DNA of 64,000 nt from assembly GCA_027491075.1 (NCBI GenBank), contig JAIXWX010000034.1, positions 310,001-374,000 on the forward strand, given 5' to 3'. This DNA comes from Flavobacteriales bacterium (lineage in GTDB: Bacteria > Bacteroidota > Bacteroidia > Flavobacteriales_D > Sanyastnellaceae). Under the pieces are notes generated by a model. It saw nothing but the letters and a program-made list of their open reading frames with translations. It was not told the origin of the DNA and did not search any database. This document shows, in pieces, positions 1-8,518 of this stretch. The position numbers and the translations under genes are program-made. Positions within the stretch are counted from its first letter, which is position 1, and each line of letters starts with the position of its first letter.

Positions 1-194
1 TGCAAGTAGAGCTTCAAGAGAAAGTGCAAAACTTCTTGAAGGGCTATGCACGAGAAAAGGGTATTGATTTTATTGTGAACTACCAACCTGGAACACAGGT
101 TATATTGTATGCAAATAATGCATACGATGTAACCTCAGAGGTGATAGCTCGATTGAATGCGGAGTACGAACAAGAACAGGCGGAGAAGAAATGA
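1..194 (+). CDS. OmpH/Skp family periplasmic chaperone, C-terminal part only
   Basis: The open frame enters from the left edge (first full codon at base 3) and stops with TGA at 192-194, so only about 63 C-terminal residues are visible. The segment carries the ending typical of Bacteroidetes OmpH/Skp proteins: a helix, then a short strand region (ILYANNAYDVTSEVI) and a final LN-containing helix rich in Glu and Gln. Family members are periplasmic holdases that carry unfolded outer-membrane proteins to BamA. The stop overlaps the start of the next gene by four bases (ATGA), so the two are probably translated together. The signal peptide and start lie outside the window. Confidence 0.8.
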   Translation, partial: QVELQEKVQNFLKGYAREKGIDFIVNYQPGTQVILYANNAYDVTSEVIARLNAEYEQEQAEKK

Positions 195-739
195 CGATTG
201 CGGAACAAAAGAAGTCAGAAAATATAGCGGAGTATGTACTTTTCCTTTGGCAGATGGAAGATTTGGTCAGGGCGCTTTACTTCGACGTGGATTCCATTGC
301 GGAGTTTGTAAAGTCTTTTACTCCTCATAGTTTTGCCTATGAGAAGGAAATAGTATGGTTCAAAGATCTTATTCGCAGAATGAAGTCAGAGCGCGTGGAA
401 CAAAAGGGACATATTTCAGAAATTCACGAAGTAATTTTTGAGTTGAATTATCTGCACAATACCCTTTTGCATGTGCTGAAAGATAAAGGCTACACTGCGC
501 TACACGCCGCTGCGCAAACTAATATTCAGGAGTACATCAATCGATCAGACGGCAAGTCGACCAACGATGTGGAGGTGTGTTTAACGGCACTATACGGTTT
601 GTTGGTATTGCGTTTAAAGAAGGAACCTATTTCTGATGAAACGGAGTCAGCGATGAAGAGTTTTTCTGGACTGATGGCACGCTTATCTCACCACTACAAG
701 TTAATGAAACAAGGAGAAGCGAATTTCTCAATGAATTGA
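191..739 (+). CDS. DUF4924 family protein
   Basis: This 182-residue protein opens with a segment (IAEQKKSENIAEYVLFLWQMEDLVRA) characteristic of DUF4924, a helical family found in Bacteroidetes whose function is unknown. No signal peptide or membrane helix is visible, so it should be cytosolic. The ATG overlaps the stop of the OmpH gene. The 3' end overlaps the convergent MFS gene by 12 bases, which leaves no room for a separate terminator between them. The family call is confident; the role is not known. Confidence 0.85.
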   Translation: MTIAEQKKSENIAEYVLFLWQMEDLVRALYFDVDSIAEFVKSFTPHSFAYEKEIVWFKDLIRRMKSERVEQKGHISEIHEVIFELNYLHNTLLHVLKDKGYTALHAAAQTNIQEYINRSDGKSTNDVEVCLTALYGLLVLRLKKEPISDETESAMKSFSGLMARLSHHYKLMKQGEANFSMN

Positions 740-1987
740 TTTCGCTGCATGTTCTGCGGTTGATTTATTCACTTTCTTCATTCTTCTCACTACCACTAAT
801 GCGATCAGCGTGGCTGTGATAGCTAGGTAGCCAACATATTCGTAATTCTTCAAAGGAGCGTGTTCATTTTCTTGTGAAATGATCAATCCAGCGATTGCGG
901 CAGATGAACCGCTAGCAATAGACATCGCTGAGGAGTTAAGGCTCATAAAGCCCGCTCGGTTTTTTGGATCTACAACGGCGGAAATAATGGTATTGGCAGG
1001 TATCATTCGGCCAGAGATGACCATGAAGAAGAATCCTGCATTTAACAACACTGCCCATAGTTCTGTTTTCCCAATATTCGTGGCGACCAGAATGGGAATA
1101 AACGAAAGGATGGCGAATACACTGAATATTCTATACCGGCCAAATTTGTCTACGAGTCGTCCTATAAACATTCCGCTGATAACTGTGCAAATGCCTCCAA
1201 CTAAGTAGATGTATTTCACGTCACTCTGCTTCAGTCCAACATTATTGATGTTATATGGAGTGAGAAAAGAAATCACTGTAAACTGTCCGAGGACCAATAA
1301 TACCGTGAACAGCAGCGCATTTCTTTGTTCAATGCTGCTTAATGCAAAGCGGAAAGTAGCAAAACGATCATATCCATCTTTATGATGATGAAGGTGTGCG
1401 TTGAGAGGCGGTATTGCCTTCAAGGCAAGAATCCATATGGGCAAGCTCAAAGCACTCACTGCAAAAAATGGGATGTGCCAATTTCCACCGAATGAATCTA
1501 CCAACATAAGAGCCAATGGTACACCGAAAATGGAAGCTAAAGAAAATGCTATGGTAACAGTGGCCATGGCTTTGCCTCGTCTTTCCAATGGAATGGTATC
1601 CCCCACGATACTAAGCACTAATCCGCCTAAAAGCCCGCCTGTTACTCCAGTTAAAATTCTTGTTCCTATAAAGAGAAAATAGTTGAGTGAAGCATTATCC
1701 GTATTGGGCACAATAGCGCTGCTCAGTGTTCCAATCATAAAACCCAAGTAGGCCATTAACAGTGCTTTCTTACGATCTAGGTTATCTAAGTAAAATACCC
1801 CAAGAAAAGAAGTAAAACCTGCAGCTAGACCATAAGAGCTGACGAGCCATCCATATTGACCTGGGGTAATATCTAACTTCTTTTGCAGAATATCCCCCAT
1901 GGGCATCATGATCATAAAGTCTACAATGTTTGTGAACTGGATGGCTGCTAGAATGAAAAGCAGTAGTTTCTCATTGTTAGACTTCAT
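728..1987 (-). CDS. MFS transporter
   Basis: The 419-residue protein has the hydrophobic profile of a 12-helix major facilitator. A motif-A-like stretch after the second helix (FLDNLDRKKALL) and its pseudo-repeat in the second half (IGRLVDKFGRYRIF) support this. The central loop is His-rich (residues about 196-204, HLHHHKDG). It resembles drug or sugar-efflux antiporters of the AraJ/PbuE type, but the substrate cannot be deduced. The start ATG lies inside the end of the upstream acyltransferase-like gene (11-base overlap), so the two form an operon. Confidence 0.85.
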   Translation of the reverse strand: MKSNNEKLLLFILAAIQFTNIVDFMIMMPMGDILQKKLDITPGQYGWLVSSYGLAAGFTSFLGVFYLDNLDRKKALLMAYLGFMIGTLSSAIVPNTDNASLNYFLFIGTRILTGVTGGLLGGLVLSIVGDTIPLERRGKAMATVTIAFSLASIFGVPLALMLVDSFGGNWHIPFFAVSALSLPIWILALKAIPPLNAHLHHHKDGYDRFATFRFALSSIEQRNALLFTVLLVLGQFTVISFLTPYNINNVGLKQSDVKYIYLVGGICTVISGMFIGRLVDKFGRYRIFSVFAILSFIPILVATNIGKTELWAVLLNAGFFFMVISGRMIPANTIISAVVDPKNRAGFMSLNSSAMSIASGSSAAIAGLIISQENEHAPLKNYEYVGYLAITATLIALVVVRRMKKVNKSTAEHAAKSIH

Positions 1988-3260
1988 GTGAGTAGCGAGG
2001 ATGTGTAGAAACGATTTTTCGCAAAGTCACTTCTTTATAAGGCCTGCGAATGGGGATGGCAGTGGGTTCAATGTACTTGAAGATAACACTTAACAGTACG
2101 TTTGGAAGCTTTCCTGGATGCTTAATACAGCATTTTAATGCTACAGGAAATGCTCCAACAGAACTTTTTATTTCTCCTGCGGTTCGACCAAAGATGATCT
2201 TGGTTTTTTTTCTTTCTATGCCGAGTTGAATGTAATCGTAGAGCATACGAGAATACATTGCATGCTCTTGATTAAATTGGTAATCGATTCCAACCATGAA
2301 AGCTTCCAATTGATTTTCTGCAATTAAAGCAGTAGAAAATCCAATTAGTTTTTCTTCTAAATAATATCCCCGAACGATCATTCGGTCTTTCATGGAACGC
2401 TTCAAATCACATAATTTGGAACAGTCTAATTTTCCTATTTTAAAGTCTGCTTTGGTGAATACGGCGTCATACAGTTCGCCCATTCTTTCTTGGAGCGGCT
2501 CGATATCTTTTGCTTGCAGCGATTTAACATGTAAGGAAGACGAACGCTTTAGTGCGGCATTTGCTTTAGTACGAAACTTTGTGTTTAGAGCATTTAGATA
2601 GTCGTCAAAGCTTTCCCATTCGCTTAACAAAGGCATTTCCATGTTATGATCAACATCGAATGGCTTGAAATAACATTTTTCAAGTCCCTTTGTTTTATCA
2701 AAATTTTCTCCATAAAAATCTTTTACCAACCAAGCGCTAAGCGCGTTTCCTTGTGAGGCAAAAGCATCAGAAATTTCTGTGAGTGCTTCACACAAACCAT
2801 TCATGCACTGCTGCATAGGTAAAGAAGGGTCAAATGAAAAGCCGTGTTCACCTGTGGAGAAAATACTTCCGCAAACCAGTATATAAGCTGGTTTTCCTTT
2901 TGGTAAAAAGCGATTACTGATCATGGAGCCCCATTTTCCACTGCTTATTCTCTCTTCTAAATTTTGGGCACGGAGTTGAGCGATTTGAACGACTGCGATG
3001 CCTACCGGTAGTGATTTGTTATAAAACACCACGTAATGAAACTGTGTATTGTCTATCTCCGTATGACCGCCTAAAGCTTTTAGAGTGCTATGTTCCAGGA
3101 AGATGGACTTTGAAAAATTCAAGCTGTTCCAAAGCTCAGGAGCGACAGAGTGGATGTCTGGAAGCACTTTGTATTCCAAGCTGTTTTTAAACAATAGCGG
3201 AATGCCTTGCACGGTAGAACGGAGTGCTTTGCGAAAAGATTGAACAGACAAACAACTCAT
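1977..3260 (-). CDS. GNAT/FemAB-like acyltransferase-fold protein
   Basis: This protein of about 427 residues looks like a double GNAT or FemAB-type acyl-CoA acyltransferase. The second half contains a receiver segment (FSTALIAENQLEAFMVGIDY) followed by helices and a Gly-Arg motif (IIFGRTAGEIKSS). No specific substrate is apparent. I chose the ATG at 3260 rather than a TTG 12 bases upstream, because a perfect -7 box (TACCTTTG) sits at 3277-3270 and transcription should begin just before that ATG. The gene is followed in overlap by the MFS exporter, so the pair may modify and export one compound; that is inference. Confidence 0.55.
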   Translation of the reverse strand: MSCLSVQSFRKALRSTVQGIPLLFKNSLEYKVLPDIHSVAPELWNSLNFSKSIFLEHSTLKALGGHTEIDNTQFHYVVFYNKSLPVGIAVVQIAQLRAQNLEERISSGKWGSMISNRFLPKGKPAYILVCGSIFSTGEHGFSFDPSLPMQQCMNGLCEALTEISDAFASQGNALSAWLVKDFYGENFDKTKGLEKCYFKPFDVDHNMEMPLLSEWESFDDYLNALNTKFRTKANAALKRSSSLHVKSLQAKDIEPLQERMGELYDAVFTKADFKIGKLDCSKLCDLKRSMKDRMIVRGYYLEEKLIGFSTALIAENQLEAFMVGIDYQFNQEHAMYSRMLYDYIQLGIERKKTKIIFGRTAGEIKSSVGAFPVALKCCIKHPGKLPNVLLSVIFKYIEPTAIPIRRPYKEVTLRKIVSTHPRYSHEV

Positions 3261-3269
3261 ACTTTGAAA

Positions 3270-3277
3270 CAAAGGTA
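3270..3277 (-). promoter_or_regulatory. Bacteroidetes -7 promoter box (TACCTTTG)
   Basis: A perfect match to the Bacteroidetes TAnnTTTG element lies nine bases before the ATG at 3260 on the minus strand. I do not see a well-placed TTG -33 element. The predicted mRNA leader would be only a few bases long. Confidence 0.5.
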
Positions 3278-3329
3278 ATTATGTATATATTAGGCTTGGC
3301 TATAACAAAACCTAAATCTTTGTTATTAA

Positions 3330-3731
3330 ATGGAGAACATTCCAAAACGCATAGTGTTCTTTGACGGGGTTTGCGGACTCTGCAATAAGACCGTAGATTT
3401 CTTGATTCGGTGGGATAAATCGGAAACGCTTCGGTACGCACCATTGCAAGGTTATACCGCGAAGAGGTTACTTACCAAACTTGAAGTGGAAGACCTTGAC
3501 AGGGTGGTATATTACCGAGATGGAAAGTATCTGGTGAGTTCTACAGCCGTGCTTCGTTTGCTTTTAGATGTCGGTGGCTGGTGGAAGTTGCTCAGCATCT
3601 TTCTTATTCTTCCTGCTTTCGTACGAAATAGAGTATACTATTTTATAGCAAAAAGAAGATACAAGTGGTTTGGAAAAAGTCAAACATGTCGACTTCCTTC
3701 TTCTAGCGAAAAGCATTTGTTTCTAGACTAG
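3330..3731 (+). CDS. Thiol-disulfide oxidoreductase, DCC family (DUF393)
   Basis: The 133-residue protein carries the family signature near the N terminus, FFDGVCGLCN (residues about 10-19): an Asp followed by a CxxC pair as in thioredoxin-like redox proteins. The YAPLQ segment and a C-terminal YKWFGK segment are also typical. The length is normal for the YuxK/DCC family. The partner thiol proteins are unknown. A nearby upstream box (around 3313-3320, AATCTTTG) differs from the -7 consensus at one base and may be its promoter. It is divergent from the acyltransferase gene. Confidence 0.85.
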   Translation: MENIPKRIVFFDGVCGLCNKTVDFLIRWDKSETLRYAPLQGYTAKRLLTKLEVEDLDRVVYYRDGKYLVSSTAVLRLLLDVGGWWKLLSIFLILPAFVRNRVYYFIAKRRYKWFGKSQTCRLPSSSEKHLFLD

Positions 3732-3745
3732 TCTCGCTATTTTTG
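3717..3745 (+). promoter_or_regulatory. Promoter: TTG (-33) with 18-base spacer and TATTTTTG (-7)
   Basis: TTG at 3717-3719 and a perfect TAnnTTTG box at 3738-3745 are separated by 18 bases, within the normal range for Bacteroidetes sigma-A promoters. The element begins inside the 3' end of the DCC-family gene and points at the membrane protein gene starting at 3760, leaving 14 bases between box and ATG. Confidence 0.55.
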
Positions 3746-3759
3746 GCGAAAATTGTTTC

Positions 3760-4464
3760 ATGCTTCCTTTACCTTCATATCTGACCTTCGGGTTTATCGC
3801 CACGGTGTTGGTTTTTTATGTGTTGTTTTTGTTTACTATGCTTTCAGGATCCGAGAGAGCGCAGAAACGCGTACACATGATTGCTTTGGTGTTGCTTGCA
3901 TGGATGATCTTCCAGAGTACTTTGGCTTTGAACGGATGGTATATGAAGAGGGATGCGATGCCTCCTCACATGTTATTTCCTGTGGCAGTGACATTTTCAT
4001 TGATGATTTTGGCGTTTGCAACATCACGGGGAAGAAGATTTATAGATGGACTTTCTCCCTTCGTATTGACCCTGATTCATGTTATTCGTATTCCAGTGGA
4101 GGTCTCACTGTATTGGCTTGCTTTCTACAAACAAGTACCTTGGAGCATGACATTTTATGGTCACAACTTTGATTTGTTTTTTGGTATAACCGCACCGATT
4201 ATAGCCTGGCTTGGTGTAAAGAAGCGAATGATTTCCCCAACCGTACAAAAGATTTGGCATGCTGGGGGAATGGTGTCATTAGCGGTCATTATTGTAACTG
4301 CCTTTGGTGCGGCTCCTTCTCCTATGCAGGCATGGGATTTTCAGCAACCGAATTATGCTGTATTACATTTCCCATTTATTTGGCTTCCTTCGGTAATAGT
4401 ACCGCTGGTTGTCTTCTCACATTTGGCAATGTGGAGAAACTTGAATAAGACAGGTTCAGTCTAA
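3760..4464 (+). CDS. Hypothetical integral membrane protein
   Basis: The 234-residue protein is mostly hydrophobic with about six or seven predicted transmembrane helices, beginning near residue 5 (YLTFGFIATVLVFYVLF). Short loops contain charged clusters such as SGSERAQKR and TSRGRR. I do not recognise the family and no catalytic motif is evident. It has its own apparent promoter upstream. An open frame at 3753-4172 in another phase overlaps it and was rejected as a shadow, because this frame has the coherent membrane-protein pattern. Confidence 0.7.
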   Translation: MLPLPSYLTFGFIATVLVFYVLFLFTMLSGSERAQKRVHMIALVLLAWMIFQSTLALNGWYMKRDAMPPHMLFPVAVTFSLMILAFATSRGRRFIDGLSPFVLTLIHVIRIPVEVSLYWLAFYKQVPWSMTFYGHNFDLFFGITAPIIAWLGVKKRMISPTVQKIWHAGGMVSLAVIIVTAFGAAPSPMQAWDFQQPNYAVLHFPFIWLPSVIVPLVVFSHLAMWRNLNKTGSV

Positions 4465-4510
4465 AAGATATTTGAATAATGAATCCACTTCATACGAAGA
4501 GGGTTAATAG

Positions 4511-4582
4511 TAGCCCCGCCAAGAATCGAACTTGGAATTAGCGTTTAGGAAACGCTGGTTATATCCGTTTAACTACAGGGCC
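4511..4582 (-). tRNA. tRNA-Arg (anticodon CCT)
   Basis: Read on the minus strand, the 72-base segment folds into a full cloverleaf. The acceptor stem GGCCCTG pairs with CGGGGCT (two G-U pairs) with discriminator A. The anticodon stem AGCGT/ACGCT encloses loop TTCCTAA, giving anticodon CCT, which reads AGG. The T arm is CCAAG-TTCGATT-CTTGG. CCA is not encoded. The gene starts 16 bases after the yfhO stop on the same strand, so it may be processed from the yfhO mRNA or have an internal promoter. No integrase or att-like duplication is visible beside it. Confidence 0.93.
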
Positions 4583-4598
4583 AATAAAGCGTTTTCGC

Positions 4599-7253
4599 TT
4601 ATGGTTTTAAGGGCTTGAGTGACATTCCAAAAGCTCCTAATACGAGTAGCATTAACAATATAGAACCTGCTAAACTATAGGTGCTTCCTTGAGAAAATGT
4701 CGTGGGTTCAAATTTCCATTCAATGGTATGTTCGCCAGCGGGAACATGGACACCTCTAAGTACATAGTTTGCTCTGAAAGACTCTTTCTTTTCTCCGTCG
4801 ATGTAGCAATTCCATCCAGCGGGATAATAAATCTCTGAGAACACTACAGCACCCCCAACAGGGCTATTGGCGCGATATTCCAAACGATTGGTTTCATACT
4901 TACTCAAAACTACCGTTGAACTTTCTACTACTGTTGAGTCGTTACCTACGCCACTTCCTGCAATAGATTGAAACTCTTGATGAACGATTGCGGTTTCTAA
5001 AGGATTCACTTTACCAAGCTCTAGCATTTCATTGTTGGCAGAGTCAACAAAAGTGATATCTTTTGTAAACCAAGCATTACCAGCTGCAAAGGGATTGAGA
5101 AGTGGTGGAGCTTCTTGCTTATAGATCAGGTATTTTGTGTTTAGCATATTGAGAACGCGCGCTTCTTTGAGAATGCCTAAATCGGAGGCCGACCTCAAAC
5201 TATCGGTGATCATTTTTAATTCTTTCATCAAGTAGAAATCAATCACCTCTTGATATCGCTTCAATTTTGCACCGTGATAACCTCCAATACTTTTGTGATA
5301 GTAGCTCGTATTTGCATCCGAAAAAGGATTTCCTAACGTGACAACTCTAAAGTCGGTTGTCAATCCCAATGCTCCGAATGAAGCCATATTTTCTAACAAA
5401 TTCTTATCTCGGATTACTGAAAATTCTCTTGACTCACCATAGATGGAAGACAGCTTTGATTTAACCTGGTCAAATCCAGGGGCATTTGCTTTTTCAGTTT
5501 CTAAAATAAAATTGTCTGCCATGCCTGCATCGACAGGGACAATCTTATCATCGGGTTTGACATAGCTGATGTATTGATTTTTTACTTTATCATTATTTAG
5601 ATAACGCTGGCAAACTGTTATTTGATCTACCGCTACCAGAACGGTGAATACAGCGATAATAGCCAATGCTGGTAGTTTTCGATACATGGCTGCGATGGTA
5701 AGGCCTGCAGCAACCAATACCAATAGTAAGGTACGTTTAGCATCCGCGCTAAAGATCTCTTTTCTTACTCCAATGAGCGCTGTCTTATAATCATCGTACA
5801 TCGCAATTTCTTGAGGAGAAGCGTCTGTTTTTTCTATTTCAGCGAACTGTTCAAGTTCAGCGCTGCTGAGGAAGCTTCCCGTTAGGGAAGGTGCAGCCAA
5901 CAATACTATAGACAACATTACAAGCGCACCTGCACCCATGATTCGATGCTTCATTTGACCGATTAGCCCCTCTCCTTTTAATACTGCATCTAAAAAAAGA
6001 AGAGCACCAAGAGGAGCAATCACCATGAACACACTCATGATCATCTTAGAGTCTCTGAACTTGTTGTACATCGGAAAATGATGTATAAAAAAATCATTCA
6101 ACCCCCCAGGATCTTTAGATGAAAGAGCAATACAAAGCACCATCAATACCAAGAGCGGCCACTTGAGCACATCTTTCAAGAACATCAATCCCATGACGAA
6201 CAAAAAGACGATGATCGCTCCGAAATAGAAAGCCCCACCGGTGAAATTCTGTTCTCCCCAATAACGATTGGACTGTCCGATGTTTTCTTTAAATTGTTTG
6301 GGAACATTGGTAAGAAGCTCTTTGTCATTGCCGATAGCGCCAGAATTTCCTCCCTTAGCATTAGGGATAACCATTGACCACCATTCTCCTTTTCCAAAGT
6401 TGTATTCCAAAATATAATCCGTATCCAGACCTGTTTTTTCAGAGGCAGGTTTTTCTTCTCCATTGGGCTCTATGGTCAATTCTGTTTTTCCTCGGGTTGT
6501 ATACTTACTGTATTCATAAGTGGTCAGCAAATTGGACATGGAGGGAAGTATAGACAAAACAGCGCCTACTGCGAGAGCGGCAGTCGTTTTAGCTAAATAA
6601 GCAAATTGTTTTTCTATGATCAATCGAATTCCTTCTGTGAGCGCTACTGCCAGCAGGATGAACGACAAATAATAGGTCATCTGCAAGTGATTCGCGCTGA
6701 CATTTAGTCCAAAGAATAAAGCGAATACGGCAGTTCCTAAAAGCCATCTGCCTCGTTTGGCTAAAATCAATCCCCCTACAGCTGGAGCCATATATGCGAT
6801 ACTGTTCACTTTTGAAACGTGACCAGCGCCCATATAGAGAATATTTACCGTCGCAAATCCAAACGCAATTCCTCCTAAAATTCCAAGCCAATTGTTTACA
6901 CGCAAACAAAGAGCGAGAATATAAAATCCAAGCATCGACATGAACAAGACACCTATGTGGTATGGCAAGCCCAATTTGAGAAAGAGGTCTACTTTGGACA
7001 ATAAATTGTTTGAATGAATAACAGAAATCTGATAGGCGGGCATGCCTCCAAACATGCTATTGCTCCAAAGTGGTTCGTCTCCATGAATGAGACGGTAATC
7101 TGCGATTTCTTTTGACATTCCTCGCCAATGACTTATATCGCCTTGTCTAAGCTCAAATCCATCCCAAATAGGAGAAAAATAGAATGCACTTAGTGCAACG
7201 AAAACAGCTACAGCCACAAGGTGAGGAAGTGATTTAAGGAGAATATTTTTCAT
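4599..7253 (-). CDS. YfhO family integral membrane protein
   Basis: The 884-residue protein has an N-terminal membrane helix, a long periplasmic loop beginning FSPIWDGFELRQGDISHW, and roughly a dozen transmembrane helices through about residue 560. A large periplasmic domain with a final membrane helix follows (LAGSILLMLLVLGAF). This is the layout of Bacteroidetes YfhO proteins, GT-C-like membrane enzymes thought to act in glycan or lipoteichoic acid glycosylation in Firmicutes. The role in Bacteroidetes is not settled. It lies seven bases after the DUF4834 gene in the gldA operon and directly before the tRNA-Arg. Confidence 0.9.
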   Translation of the reverse strand: MKNILLKSLPHLVAVAVFVALSAFYFSPIWDGFELRQGDISHWRGMSKEIADYRLIHGDEPLWSNSMFGGMPAYQISVIHSNNLLSKVDLFLKLGLPYHIGVLFMSMLGFYILALCLRVNNWLGILGGIAFGFATVNILYMGAGHVSKVNSIAYMAPAVGGLILAKRGRWLLGTAVFALFFGLNVSANHLQMTYYLSFILLAVALTEGIRLIIEKQFAYLAKTTAALAVGAVLSILPSMSNLLTTYEYSKYTTRGKTELTIEPNGEEKPASEKTGLDTDYILEYNFGKGEWWSMVIPNAKGGNSGAIGNDKELLTNVPKQFKENIGQSNRYWGEQNFTGGAFYFGAIIVFLFVMGLMFLKDVLKWPLLVLMVLCIALSSKDPGGLNDFFIHHFPMYNKFRDSKMIMSVFMVIAPLGALLFLDAVLKGEGLIGQMKHRIMGAGALVMLSIVLLAAPSLTGSFLSSAELEQFAEIEKTDASPQEIAMYDDYKTALIGVRKEIFSADAKRTLLLVLVAAGLTIAAMYRKLPALAIIAVFTVLVAVDQITVCQRYLNNDKVKNQYISYVKPDDKIVPVDAGMADNFILETEKANAPGFDQVKSKLSSIYGESREFSVIRDKNLLENMASFGALGLTTDFRVVTLGNPFSDANTSYYHKSIGGYHGAKLKRYQEVIDFYLMKELKMITDSLRSASDLGILKEARVLNMLNTKYLIYKQEAPPLLNPFAAGNAWFTKDITFVDSANNEMLELGKVNPLETAIVHQEFQSIAGSGVGNDSTVVESSTVVLSKYETNRLEYRANSPVGGAVVFSEIYYPAGWNCYIDGEKKESFRANYVLRGVHVPAGEHTIEWKFEPTTFSQGSTYSLAGSILLMLLVLGAFGMSLKPLKP

Positions 7254-7260
7254 AGTAAGC

Positions 7261-7533
7261 TTAATCTTTTATTTCAACGAAATCGACGTAGTCACCATCG
7301 TCGTTTTTTGTGTTTTTTTGAGTTGATTTGTTTTCGACTTTTACATCTCCCTCTCTTCTTGGAGGAGTATTTCGCCGATAGTGTTCTTCGGCCCTTTGTC
7401 TAAGTGTTTCTTCCGCTTTTTTAACCACAATAGGATAAGCCAATCGAGCAATTAGTCGGATGACCATTATGATAATCAAAATGGTAAGAACAGTGCGTAA
7501 AAGTCCGCCAATGGATGCTTGATAATACTCCAT
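7261..7533 (-). CDS. DUF4834 family small membrane protein
   Basis: About 90 residues: an N-terminal membrane helix (LLRTVLTILIIIMVIRLIARL) followed by a charged coil ending in acidic residues (NDDGDYVDFVEIKD). This matches DUF4834, a small Bacteroidetes membrane protein family of unknown role. I prefer the ATG at 7533 to the upstream TTG at 7545 because it starts immediately after the gldA stop codon (7535). It is the middle member of the gldA-DUF4834-yfhO line. Confidence 0.8.
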   Translation of the reverse strand: MEYYQASIGGLLRTVLTILIIIMVIRLIARLAYPIVVKKAEETLRQRAEEHYRRNTPPRREGDVKVENKSTQKNTKNDDGDYVDFVEIKD

Positions 7534-7534
7534 T

Positions 7535-8452
7535 TTACTTTGCAATACGGGTAGTCAATTCTTTGAATATCTCCTCAAGACGTTGTTCACGTCGAGACAT
7601 GGTTATTACGGCAACATTTTCCTTTAATGCCATTTCTGAAATATCTTTTCGGATATCATCTGATGTTGCGCAACGAATGATCCATATATGTCCACTCTCA
7701 TTGGTAGCATCAGCCACACCTTTTACTTTTAGCAACGCGTTGCGTGAAATCGCTCCAGTGAATTCCACCAAAAGCTCATAACCACCGGAGGTTCCCGATC
7801 GAAGTTCTGAGGTTGGCCCATCTGCAACGATATTCCCTTTGTTGATAATGATGGTTCTATTGCAAATGGCTTCCACCTCTTGCATGATATGCGTGGATAG
7901 CATTACCGTTTTTTCTTTTCCGATTTCTTTAATCAATGCACGTATTTCTACCAATTGATTCGGATCTAGTCCTGACGTGGGTTCATCGAGAATGAGCACC
8001 TTAGGATCATGAATCATGGCTTGGGCGAGTCCTACGCGTTGTCGATATCCTTTTGATAAAGCTTCTACTTTTTTATGCGCCTCAGGTCCCAATCCTACCA
8101 TTTCGATCATGGACTCAATTCTCTTTTTGAGTTGGGGAACTTTGTAGATTTCTCCAATAAAATGAAGATATTCCCTAACATACATGTCGAGGTACAAAGG
8201 GTTGTGTTCTGGCAGATACCCAATGAGTCGGCGCACTTCTATACTCTGCTTCATCACATCAAGACCACAAACGGTTACAGAACCAGAAGTTGGCGGAATG
8301 AAACAGGTGATAATTTTCATCATGGTACTTTTACCTGCACCATTCGGACCAAGGAATCCGACTACGTCGCTGCCGGTAATGCTAAACGAAACACCATTGA
8401 GAGCATGCTGTTTACCATATACTTTGACGACCTCCGTTGCGATGATTGACAT
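7535..8452 (-). CDS. gldA: Gliding motility ABC transporter ATP-binding protein GldA
   Basis: A 305-residue ABC ATPase with Walker A (GPNGAGKST, residues 35-43), signature LSKGYRQR, and Walker B LILDEPTSGLDP. The segment after Walker A (YLPEHNPLYLDMYVREYL) closely resembles Flavobacterium GldA. GldA works with the membrane proteins GldF and GldG, not present in this window, and is needed for gliding in F. johnsoniae, though not in every gliding species. The open frame extends 111 codons upstream, but the family homology begins at the ATG at 8452. A complete promoter just upstream supports that start. Confidence 0.9.
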   Translation of the reverse strand: MSIIATEVVKVYGKQHALNGVSFSITGSDVVGFLGPNGAGKSTMMKIITCFIPPTSGSVTVCGLDVMKQSIEVRRLIGYLPEHNPLYLDMYVREYLHFIGEIYKVPQLKKRIESMIEMVGLGPEAHKKVEALSKGYRQRVGLAQAMIHDPKVLILDEPTSGLDPNQLVEIRALIKEIGKEKTVMLSTHIMQEVEAICNRTIIINKGNIVADGPTSELRSGTSGGYELLVEFTGAISRNALLKVKGVADATNESGHIWIIRCATSDDIRKDISEMALKENVAVITMSRREQRLEEIFKELTTRIAK

Positions 8453-8473
8453 ACTTGAAATTGGGCTTTGCCA

Positions 8474-8506
8474 CAAATGTAAGGAAAGTCGTAAATTGCG
8501 GGCAAA
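8474..8506 (-). promoter_or_regulatory. gldA promoter: TTTG (-33), 21-base spacer, TACATTTG (-7)
   Basis: On the minus strand, TTTG at 8506-8503 is followed after 21 bases by a perfect TACATTTG box at 8481-8474. Both element sequences and the spacing fit the Bacteroidetes sigma-A consensus. The box ends 21 bases before the gldA ATG. This is among the best-formed promoters in the window. Confidence 0.65.
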
Positions 8507-8518
8507 TGGCTTCTTTAA

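Noticed and set aside
3753-4172. Open frame overlapping the membrane protein gene at 3760
   Set aside because: It lacks a coherent hydrophobic or conserved pattern, while the 3760 frame has a regular membrane-protein profile and a promoter; the other is a shadow.
4511-4582. tRNA as integration site of a mobile element
   Set aside because: No integrase, direct repeat of the tRNA 3' end or foreign gene block is visible nearby.
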